The notes beneath the pieces were generated by a model. That model searched no databases and was not told the DNA's origin. It saw only the letters and a program-made list of their open reading frames with translations. A stretch of 7,499 nucleotides of DNA, from the NCBI GenBank assembly GCA_947470005.1, contig CANISA010000075.1:1-7499 (forward strand), in the 5' to 3' direction. Source of the DNA: Legionellaceae bacterium (lineage in GTDB: Bacteria > Pseudomonadota > Gammaproteobacteria > Legionellales > Legionellaceae). The translations under genes and the position numbers were made by a program. Shown here one piece after another: positions 1 to 5,245 of this stretch; position 1 is the stretch's first letter; the number at the start of each line of letters is the position of its first letter.

Positions 1-1
1 A

Positions 2-358
2 GAGGTATTTGGACCTGTTTTACACGTGATTTGTTTTAAACAAACCGCGCTGGATGAAGTGATCGATCAAATCAACAACACACAATATGGTCTAACGTTA
101 GGCATACATAGCCGCATCAATCAAACCGTTGACACGATTCGTCAGCGCGTGCACGTGGGCAACTGCTATGTGAATCGCAACATGATTGGTGCGGTGGTTG
201 GGTTGCAGCCCTTTGGTGGAGAAGGGCTGTCTGGCACGGGGCCTAAAGCAGGTGGTCCGAATTATTTGCAGCGGCTCTGTCATGAACGAACCTACACCAT
301 CGATACCACGGCGGCCGGCGGTAATGCGAGCTTAATGGCTATTCCTGAAGAAGAGTGA
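2..358 (+). CDS. putA: Bifunctional proline dehydrogenase / glutamate-semialdehyde dehydrogenase PutA, C-terminal end (5' truncated by window)
   Basis: PutA oxidises proline to glutamate at the inner face of the cytoplasmic membrane. Only the last 118 residues are present, all from the NAD-dependent L-glutamate-gamma-semialdehyde dehydrogenase half; the reading frame is open to the left edge, so the GTG at 26 is internal. The frame begins with EVFGPVLHV, a standard aldehyde dehydrogenase motif, then YGLTLGIHSRI, GNCYVNRNMIGAVVGLQPFG, GGEGLSGTGPKAGGP and a terminal TAAGGNASLM block. The NRNMIGAVVG and GPKAGGP segments are specific to PutA among aldehyde dehydrogenases. The catalytic cysteine and the proline dehydrogenase domain would lie upstream of the window. 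Only about 20 residues separate GGPNYLQRL from the TAAGGNASL end. Long PutAs such as that of E. coli have an additional C-terminal domain of about 200 residues there, so this is the short (type A-like) architecture. It ends 19 bases before trmL on the same strand. Confidence 0.96.
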   Translation, partial: EVFGPVLHVICFKQTALDEVIDQINNTQYGLTLGIHSRINQTVDTIRQRVHVGNCYVNRNMIGAVVGLQPFGGEGLSGTGPKAGGPNYLQRLCHERTYTIDTTAAGGNASLMAIPEEE

Positions 359-377
359 TTAGAGAGGTTACTAAGCC

Positions 378-827
378 ATGTTACATGTCGTTCTTTTACA
401 ACCTGAAATCCCGCCGAATACGGGGAATATCATTCGGTTGTGTGCCAACAGTGGCGCCCAACTGCATTTGATCCATCCTCTGGGCTTTGAGCTTGATGAT
501 AAGCGGATGCGGCGTGCGGGTTTGGACTATCATGAGTGGGCCAGCATTGTTCATTATGGCAATGATCAGGATTTTATTGAAAAAAACCAGCAACGTCGCA
601 TTTTTGCATGCTCAACAAAAGCACAAAAAATGCACAGTGATATCTCGTATCAACCTGACGATATGTTGCTTTTTGGGCCAGAGACGCGAGGGTTACCCGC
701 TGAGATCCGTGAGCGTTATCAAACCATTCGCATCCCCATGTGTGCCACCAGTCGTAGTCTGAATTTATCGAATGCTGTCGCCATTATTTTGTTTGAAGCG
801 TGGCGTCAGTTGGATTATGTTATGTAA
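378..827 (+). CDS. trmL: tRNA (cytidine(34)-2'-O)-methyltransferase TrmL
   Basis: TrmL is a SPOUT-class methyltransferase that uses S-adenosylmethionine to 2'-O-methylate the wobble nucleotide of tRNA-Leu isoacceptors in the cytoplasm. The 149-residue product has all the family motifs: PEIPPNTGNIIRLCANSGA near residues 9-27, DDKRMRRAGLDYHEW at 40-54, FGPETRGLPAEI at 99-110, and the trefoil-knot motif IPM..SRSLNLSNAVAIILFEAWRQL at 119-145 that makes the cofactor pocket. It can be aligned by eye with E. coli TrmL (157 residues) over its full length and only lacks a few C-terminal residues. The ATG is preceded by AGAGGT at 363-368 with nine bases of spacing. The gap of 19 bases after putA, with no visible terminator, suggests that it is at least partly co-transcribed with putA. 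Its 3' end overlaps that of the convergent permease gene by eight bases. Confidence 0.97.
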   Translation: MLHVVLLQPEIPPNTGNIIRLCANSGAQLHLIHPLGFELDDKRMRRAGLDYHEWASIVHYGNDQDFIEKNQQRRIFACSTKAQKMHSDISYQPDDMLLFGPETRGLPAEIRERYQTIRIPMCATSRSLNLSNAVAIILFEAWRQLDYVM

Positions 828-1626
828 CTAAATGGATGATAACAAAAAAAAGAAGTGCGGCAAATGCAAGTTTTAATTGTCTAATCGGCAATGTGTGAGC
901 CAGCCGTGCTCCTATAGAAGCGGTGAGTACGATCGGAATCATGATACAAATCACGGCAGGCCAGTAGACGTAGCCCGTTGAGTAAGCAGGTAATCCTGGT
1001 TGATGGAGGCCAGCTATCATAAAGGCCAGGGTGCCAAAGCATGCAATGGCAAGTGTACATACGTTTGAAAGGGGGCTTATTTTTCGAGTCTCCACTCCAC
1101 AGTAAGTGAAGTAGGGGATAAGAAGGGTGCCACCACCAATACCTAACAAGCCGGACAGCAATCCAATCATAAAACTCATTAAATCATTTATCATGCGTCG
1201 AGGGAAATGGTTTGAATAGGTTTTTTTGAGATTAAACAGCATATTTATGAGAATAAATAGCAGAACGAAACCCAATAGGTTCTTAAGTAGATGAGTCGAT
1301 AGTTTGTCGCTAAGCAGAGCGCCGATAATTGCACCCGAAACCATGCCGGGCCAAAGACGACGAAATATATCCCAAAGAATAGTATCTTGATTGAAATTAG
1401 CACGCGTGGCGGCTTGAGTTGTAAAAATCATAATCGCTAGCGATGTTCCGGCAGCTACTTGCATATGCAAGTGAGGTGGAATTATTTGCGTGTGGTGAAA
1501 ATGATATAAGAGTGCGGGTACAGTGATCACGCCACCCCCTACGCTCAGTAAACCAGAGATGAGTCCGGCTAGAGCACCGGCTAGCACAAAAATAAGACCA
1601 GGTTCCATGGTTGTGGCTAATATCAT
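820..1626 (-). CDS. Sulfite exporter TauE/SafE (TSUP) family membrane permease
   Basis: This is an integral inner-membrane protein of 268 residues, nearly all of it hydrophobic segments joined by short loops. It carries the duplicated TSUP signature: GLISGLLSVGGGVITVP at residues 21-37 in the first half and GLLSGLLGIGGGTLLIP at 155-171 in the second. It also has AAGTSLAIM at 58-66 and PLSNVCTLAIACFG at 185-198, the equivalent segments of each repeat. The family moves sulfite, sulfonates, thiosulfate or other small sulfur or organic anions; the substrate cannot be read from the sequence. Its length is typical. The chosen ATG has only a weak GGAA (minus strand, complement of 1631-1634) four bases upstream; an internal ATG at residue 7 has nothing better. 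It faces away from gshA-gshB, so a role in sulfur or thiol balance is possible but only inferred. Its G+C content is visibly lower than that of its neighbours. Confidence 0.9.
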   Translation of the reverse strand: MILATTMEPGLIFVLAGALAGLISGLLSVGGGVITVPALLYHFHHTQIIPPHLHMQVAAGTSLAIMIFTTQAATRANFNQDTILWDIFRRLWPGMVSGAIIGALLSDKLSTHLLKNLLGFVLLFILINMLFNLKKTYSNHFPRRMINDLMSFMIGLLSGLLGIGGGTLLIPYFTYCGVETRKISPLSNVCTLAIACFGTLAFMIAGLHQPGLPAYSTGYVYWPAVICIMIPIVLTASIGARLAHTLPIRQLKLAFAALLFFVIIHLVT

Positions 1627-1702
1627 GATGTTCCAGTGTCTATTTATTCAGGTGAATGGATGAGAGTGTTCTGTCGACTTTAGCATAAATCGAGTGCACG
1701 CT

Positions 1703-1731
1703 TTCATTCCAGATGCTATCTGCGGTAAAAT
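1703..1731 (+). promoter_or_regulatory. Candidate sigma70 promoter for gshA-gshB
   Basis: TTCATT (1703-1708) and TAAAAT (1726-1731) are separated by 17 bases. The -10 box matches TATAAT at five of six positions, but the -35 box matches TTGACA at only three. A transcript would begin near 1738, leaving a leader of roughly 23 bases before the ATG at 1761 and excluding the upstream ATG at 1713. The region from 1627 to 1760 is otherwise without genes and must also hold the promoter of the divergent permease, which I could not locate with confidence. Confidence 0.4.
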
Positions 1732-1750
1732 CGTTGATTCAATGGGTTAT

Positions 1751-1756
1751 GAGGGA
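1751..1756 (+). promoter_or_regulatory. Ribosome binding site that decides the gshA start
   Basis: GAGGGA lies four bases before the ATG at 1761. Neither the in-frame ATG at 1713 nor the one at 1749 has a purine-rich Shine-Dalgarno sequence at a workable distance, so 1761 is the best-supported start even though the frame is open further upstream. Confidence 0.6.
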
Positions 1757-1760
1757 TGAT

Positions 1761-3059
1761 ATGCCGTTTGGAGAGGTTCTTTTTCCACGTTTGATGACGG
1801 TGTGCACGGGCCCTTTGTCGCCGCTTGAAACGGTTATTCTAAACAAAGCTGAACGTATTGAGGCTTGGTTCCATGCCCGTTGGCAAGAGATGCCGGCTCC
1901 CATGACGTCATCGGTTGATCTGCGCTATGCAGGATTTAAGTTGGCACCGGTGGATACGAATTTATTTCCCGCGGGTTTTAATAACCTTCACCCCGAATCG
2001 TTGCCCTTGTGTTCTAATGCGGTGCGAGCCGTGTTGCTTGAGCGGATGCCTACGTGTCGTCGCGTCTTGATCTTACCGGAAAGCCATACGCGAAATGTTT
2101 TTTACTTGCGTAGTTTGTGTGTGATGCGTGACCGTTTTGTGGAGGCGGGTTTTTTAGTGCGCGTAGGCAGCCTCGATCCTGAGTTAACCGTCCCGATTGA
2201 ATTACAAACGGAGCAAGGGGACTCGCTTTGGCTTGAGCCGTTGGTGCGGAAGGGCGACCGGGTGGGTGTGGTGGATTTTGACCCCTGCTTGTTGGTGTTA
2301 AACCATGATCTTTCAACGGGTATCCCTCCTATTTTAGAGGGGTTAGCGCAGCCTATCCACCCGACCTCGCAGCTAGGATGGGGTACTCGACTTAAATCAA
2401 GTCATTTTTCTTTTTTTGATCAGGTAGCCGATGCGTTTGCACGTGAGGTGGCGTTGGACCCTTGGTTAATCAACCCGTTGTTTTGCGCCGTAGAAGGCGT
2501 CGATTTTATGCAACAAACAGGGCTTGATGCGCTGGCTGTGGCGGTAGATGATGTGTTGGCTCGCCTTCGATCGCGGTATCACGCACATGGCATTGCAGAA
2601 AAACCCTTTGTGGTGGTGAAGGCGGATAATGGCACGTATGGCATGGGCGTGATGACCGTGCATGAAGGCGCTGAGGTATTGCAATTAAATCGCAAGCAAC
2701 GCACAAAGATGTCCGCTCGAAAAGGGAGCCAAAAAGTCACCAGCGTGTTGATTCAAGAAGGCGTATACAGTGTTGAAACCATGCCTAATGGCGCGGTTGC
2801 TGAGCCTGTTATTTATTTAATCGGTCCTTTTGTGGTGGGTGCTTTTTATCGTGGGCATCATGCACGCGGCCCAAATGAAAGCCTGAATACGCCGGGCATG
2901 TATTTTGAACCCTTGGCGTTTGATACACCCCATTTTGAACCGTACGGTGCGTCATTGACGGTCGATTCGTCCAATCGATTTTATGTTTACGGCGTCATTG
3001 CGCGATTGGCGGCTTTGGCTGCTGCATGGGAAATCGTTGCGATAGGGGGAAAGGGATGA
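1761..3059 (+). CDS. gshA: Glutamate--cysteine ligase, proteobacterial (Acidithiobacillus ferrooxidans-type) GshA
   Basis: This enzyme catalyses the ATP-dependent joining of glutamate and cysteine to gamma-glutamylcysteine, the first and usually limiting step of glutathione synthesis in the cytoplasm. The 432-residue product belongs to the A. ferrooxidans-type GshA family, which is not homologous by eye to E. coli GshA. Numbered from the ATG at 1761, recognisable blocks are DTNLFPAGFNN (65-75), HPTSQLGWGTRLKSSHF (200-216), VKADNGTYGMGVMTV (286-300, a glycine-rich ATP-binding-like segment), NRKQRTKM (310-317), AEPVIYLI (347-354) and LNTPGMYFEPLAF (375-387). The start at 1761 has a Shine-Dalgarno sequence; starting at 1713 would add 16 residues without one, and an ATG at 1791 would shorten it. 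The stop overlaps the gshB start (ATGA), so the two steps are translated together. The identification rests on remembered family motifs plus adjacency to an unmistakable gshB. Confidence 0.93.
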   Translation: MPFGEVLFPRLMTVCTGPLSPLETVILNKAERIEAWFHARWQEMPAPMTSSVDLRYAGFKLAPVDTNLFPAGFNNLHPESLPLCSNAVRAVLLERMPTCRRVLILPESHTRNVFYLRSLCVMRDRFVEAGFLVRVGSLDPELTVPIELQTEQGDSLWLEPLVRKGDRVGVVDFDPCLLVLNHDLSTGIPPILEGLAQPIHPTSQLGWGTRLKSSHFSFFDQVADAFAREVALDPWLINPLFCAVEGVDFMQQTGLDALAVAVDDVLARLRSRYHAHGIAEKPFVVVKADNGTYGMGVMTVHEGAEVLQLNRKQRTKMSARKGSQKVTSVLIQEGVYSVETMPNGAVAEPVIYLIGPFVVGAFYRGHHARGPNESLNTPGMYFEPLAFDTPHFEPYGASLTVDSSNRFYVYGVIARLAALAAAWEIVAIGGKG

Positions 3060-4009
3060 ACTTTGCCATACTGATGGATGCGTTATCTTCGCTGAAACCT
3101 GAAAAGGATACCTCGCTTGCCTTTTTGAGGCGTGCGCAGGCGTTGGGTTGGTCTTGTTCTTATTTCACTCAGGATGATTTGTTCTGCCGGGACGGTGCTG
3201 CATTTAGTCAGGTTTATTCAATTAAAGGTTTGAACGAGGCACCCGAGGTGCTCGAGGCGATTCCTCTGGGTGTGAAACCGTTATCCACGTTTGATATTAT
3301 TTTAATGCGCCAAGATCCGCCGTTTAACATGGAATATGTTTACGCAACGTATGCACTGGATTTGGCTGAACGCGATGGTGTACTGGTTCAGAATAAGCCA
3401 CAGAGTTTACGTGATGTGAACGAAAAAATGTTTACCCTTCATGTTCCGCAGTGCTGCCCGCCTACGTTGGTGAGTCGAGATATGGAGCGATTGCGTGCTT
3501 TTTGGAGCGAACATCAAGACGTTATTTTCAAGCCGTTAGATGGTATGGGAGGGCGTTCAGTGTTTCATGTTGGAGGGGATGGACGTAATCTATCGGTGAT
3601 CTTAGAGACGCTGACACAGGACCAACAGGTCAGCATCATGGCACAACGGTATATTCCTGATATAGCGACCGTTGGCGATAAACGCATTTTATTGATCAAC
3701 GGTGAACCCGTGCCCTATGGGCTAGCTCGAATCCCGCGTGCGGGTGAGTTGCGTGGCAATTTAGCCGCGGGTGGGCGTGGCGTCGTGGTCCCTATTACCG
3801 CTCGCGATCGATGGATTTGTCAGGAGCTTGCTCCTCTTCTTCGTGCCAAGGGGTTATCGTTTGTTGGTATTGATGTAATTGGGGATTATTTAACTGAAAT
3901 TAATGTTACCAGTCCAACGTGTCTTCGTGAGATTGAAGCGGAGACAGGGCTGGATATCGCTGGGGATTATTTGCATTACCTTGAAGCCACGCTAAAAAAT
4001 AAGGCCTAA
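3056..4009 (+). CDS. gshB: Glutathione synthase GshB
   Basis: GshB is an ATP-grasp ligase that adds glycine to gamma-glutamylcysteine to give glutathione in the cytoplasm. The 317-residue product is the same size as E. coli GshB (316) and can be followed along it throughout: FAILMDALSSLKPEKDTSLA (3-22), LMRQDPPFNMEYVYATYAL (83-101), VQNKPQSLRDVNEKMF (111-126), FKPLDGMGGRSVF (158-170, the ATP-grasp glycine-rich loop), MAQRYIP...GDKRILLINGEPVPYGLARIP (195-228), GNLAAGGRG (234-242) and the magnesium-binding TEINVTSPTCLREIE (280-294). The ATG at 3056 was chosen over the longer open frame from 3026 because it overlaps the gshA stop as ATGA and is preceded by GGGGGA at 3045-3050; the protein family also begins there. 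The last 18 bases overlap the end of the convergent Mth938-like gene. Confidence 0.98.
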   Translation: MNFAILMDALSSLKPEKDTSLAFLRRAQALGWSCSYFTQDDLFCRDGAAFSQVYSIKGLNEAPEVLEAIPLGVKPLSTFDIILMRQDPPFNMEYVYATYALDLAERDGVLVQNKPQSLRDVNEKMFTLHVPQCCPPTLVSRDMERLRAFWSEHQDVIFKPLDGMGGRSVFHVGGDGRNLSVILETLTQDQQVSIMAQRYIPDIATVGDKRILLINGEPVPYGLARIPRAGELRGNLAAGGRGVVVPITARDRWICQELAPLLRAKGLSFVGIDVIGDYLTEINVTSPTCLREIEAETGLDIAGDYLHYLEATLKNKA

Positions 4010-4357
4010 TACGACGGCACGGCGTTCATTTAAGAGCACATTAAACGTGCGGCATGCGGCACCCAGAGGCATGCATTCCACACCAATGCGTTGTTTGAAT
4101 AATACGTCCATCATGGGTTCTGGTAAGGAAAATCGTTTCATGAGATGCCCGATGATAATTAACTCGGGTTTTAAATGAAGCAGTGCCTGAAAGCACTCTT
4201 CATTGAGCGGGATGCCGGCATGCATCGGCCAGTCTGGAATAATGGTGCCTTGGCTGAGAATAATGCTTCGTTGATAGTCCATGTGATTCACGGTAACTTG
4301 CGAATCGTTGTATGATTGAATGCTGTGTAAATCGTGCTTTTCTAAATTAATTTGCAT
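3992..4357 (-). CDS. Mth938-like (DUF498 / Xcc1710-like) domain protein
   Basis: A small soluble protein of 121 residues consisting of a single Mth938-like domain. This fold is also found in the mitochondrial complex I assembly factor NDUFAF3, but no biochemical activity is established for the bacterial single-domain members. Family features seen here are LHSIQSYNDSQVTVN (10-24), DYQRSIILSQG (27-37), WP (43-44), ECFQALLHLKPELIIIG (54-70), and IGVECMPLGAACRTFNVLL (91-109), whose ACRT(F/Y)NVL segment is the best-conserved part. The frame is open to an ATG at 4429, but the extra 24 residues are not family-like and that ATG lies upstream of the predicted transcription start near 4387; I therefore start at 4357. 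No clear Shine-Dalgarno sequence precedes either ATG, so the start is uncertain. It converges on gshB (18-base overlap) and diverges from the RpfE-like gene. No membrane segment or signal peptide is present. Confidence 0.88.
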   Translation of the reverse strand: MQINLEKHDLHSIQSYNDSQVTVNHMDYQRSIILSQGTIIPDWPMHAGIPLNEECFQALLHLKPELIIIGHLMKRFSLPEPMMDVLFKQRIGVECMPLGAACRTFNVLLNERRAVVLGLIF

Positions 4358-4369
4358 GATATTGCGTCG

Positions 4370-4398
4370 TTGAGATCGGTCAGGTTCAACTATATCAT
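4370..4398 (+). promoter_or_regulatory. Candidate sigma70 promoter for the RpfE-like gene and recJ
   Basis: TTGAGA (4370-4375) and TATCAT (4393-4398) are separated by exactly 17 bases. Each box matches the consensus at five of six positions. Transcription would begin near 4405 and read a leader of about 27 bases into the ATG at 4432. The -10 box lies on the same bases as the -10 box of the opposing promoter. Confidence 0.6.
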
Positions 4399-4420
4399 AG
4401 ATCTTATGTGTTGTTTTCAA
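4394..4420 (-). promoter_or_regulatory. Candidate sigma70 promoter for the Mth938-like gene
   Basis: On the minus strand, TTGAAA (complement of 4415-4420) and TATGAT (complement of 4394-4399) each match consensus at five of six positions, with a rather short spacing of 15 bases. Transcription would start near 4387, about 30 bases upstream of the ATG at 4357. The -35 box overlaps the first base of the RpfE-like gene's ribosome binding site. Confidence 0.45.
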
Positions 4421-4425
4421 GAGGT
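4420..4425 (+). promoter_or_regulatory. Ribosome binding site fixing the RpfE-like start
   Basis: AGAGGT is six bases before the ATG at 4432. The frame stays open to a GTG at 4408, but that codon is only a few bases from the predicted transcription start and has no ribosome binding site, so 4432 is preferred. Confidence 0.65.
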
Positions 4426-4431
4426 TCATCT

Positions 4432-5244
4432 ATGTCAAAATCGGTTGTGGATGTGATTGTTCATGCATCAAAAGACGTGGTACCCAGCGGAATTATCCCT
4501 ACACTGCGACCCAGTCAAGGGTATCACCAGCTGTTCATGGTGTTAGGGTATTCGGCACGCGAGGCGCCTGTTGCTGATTTTTTGCGAGATTATCATGGGT
4601 TATCCGGCGTGTGGTTGATGGCCTCCCCGTTGCATTGGGATGCGACCCATAATGATGCGATGGTACGCGCTGCGGGTGCAGCGCTTTTTCTGACGCACGA
4701 TGAGTCACGGCGTTTATTTTTGGTGTTTTCAGATTTTATTGAAGTGGATAACATGCGACTGCACTATCATGATGCCGTCACGTGGTTGTTGCAAGCCGAG
4801 GCCTATCCTGTGCCCGATGTGCCACCCGTGCATGAATTGCTTGACCACTCAATGAGGCCAGCTTTACAAGCGCTGGAGCCGACGGCCTTCTGGCTCCGCT
4901 TTATCACGGAGAGTCAAATGTTTTTCAGTGCCATGGCGTCTACCGTGAATGGCCTTTGGGTGTGGGGGGGGAAGGCCATGCAGTTGCTGCCAGAGCGTGC
5001 GATTATTGTGTGTGGTGATGAGGGCTGGTTGAAGGCGTGTCGTGGCTTATCAACGCAGGTTGAATGCTTTAATCCAACGCGTCGAGTCGCACGGGGTGGT
5101 GTTTATTTTGTGCCGGACCCAGCATGGATGAATGCACCTGACCTTGCGTTTCATCTGCGTGATCAACACGTGCGCTGGCATTGGAATAACATGATGTATG
5201 TGAGTAAACCTCGATCGTGGTTTTCTCGGCTGTGGAGGCGATAA
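4432..5244 (+). CDS. RpfE / COG4255-like protein of unknown function, coupled to recJ
   Basis: The 270-residue product resembles the uncharacterised family that includes Xanthomonas 'regulatory protein RpfE', sometimes labelled phosphoglycerate-mutase-like. I recognise its two hallmarks: a central block MASPLHWDATHNDAMVRAAG (63-82), followed by a region with LFLTHDESRRLFLVFSDF and MRLHYHDAVTWLL, corresponding to the family's 'ADPVHL...EA..L...W' pattern; and TVNGLWVWGGK (171-181), corresponding to 'NSLWLWGGG'. In the family, Trp, His and Asp-rich surfaces are common, but no catalytic residue has been assigned, so no activity is claimed. There is no signal peptide or membrane helix; the C-terminus is basic and aromatic (RSWFSRLWRR). 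It ends one base before recJ, whose ribosome binding site lies within its last codons, so both are probably one transcript. A run of eight G lies in the conserved motif at 4964-4971. RpfE was named from its place in a cluster; a regulatory role here is not shown. Confidence 0.78.
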   Translation: MSKSVVDVIVHASKDVVPSGIIPTLRPSQGYHQLFMVLGYSAREAPVADFLRDYHGLSGVWLMASPLHWDATHNDAMVRAAGAALFLTHDESRRLFLVFSDFIEVDNMRLHYHDAVTWLLQAEAYPVPDVPPVHELLDHSMRPALQALEPTAFWLRFITESQMFFSAMASTVNGLWVWGGKAMQLLPERAIIVCGDEGWLKACRGLSTQVECFNPTRRVARGGVYFVPDPAWMNAPDLAFHLRDQHVRWHWNNMMYVSKPRSWFSRLWRR

Positions 5245-5245
5245 C

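Noticed and set aside
487..762. Plus-strand open frame of 91 codons in another frame of trmL
   Set aside because: It is fully embedded in trmL, whose motifs are unambiguous, and shows Cys-rich out-of-frame composition.
2050..2316. Minus-strand open frame of 88 codons inside gshA
   Set aside because: The translation is Pro, Arg and Ser rich without family features and lies over conserved gshA sequence. The minus-strand frames at 2466-2684 and 2506-2706 were rejected for the same reason.
4053..4074. Repeated GCATGC palindromes that could form a hairpin
   Set aside because: They lie inside the Mth938-like coding sequence, the possible stem is only six base pairs with a loop of about ten, and no T-run follows.
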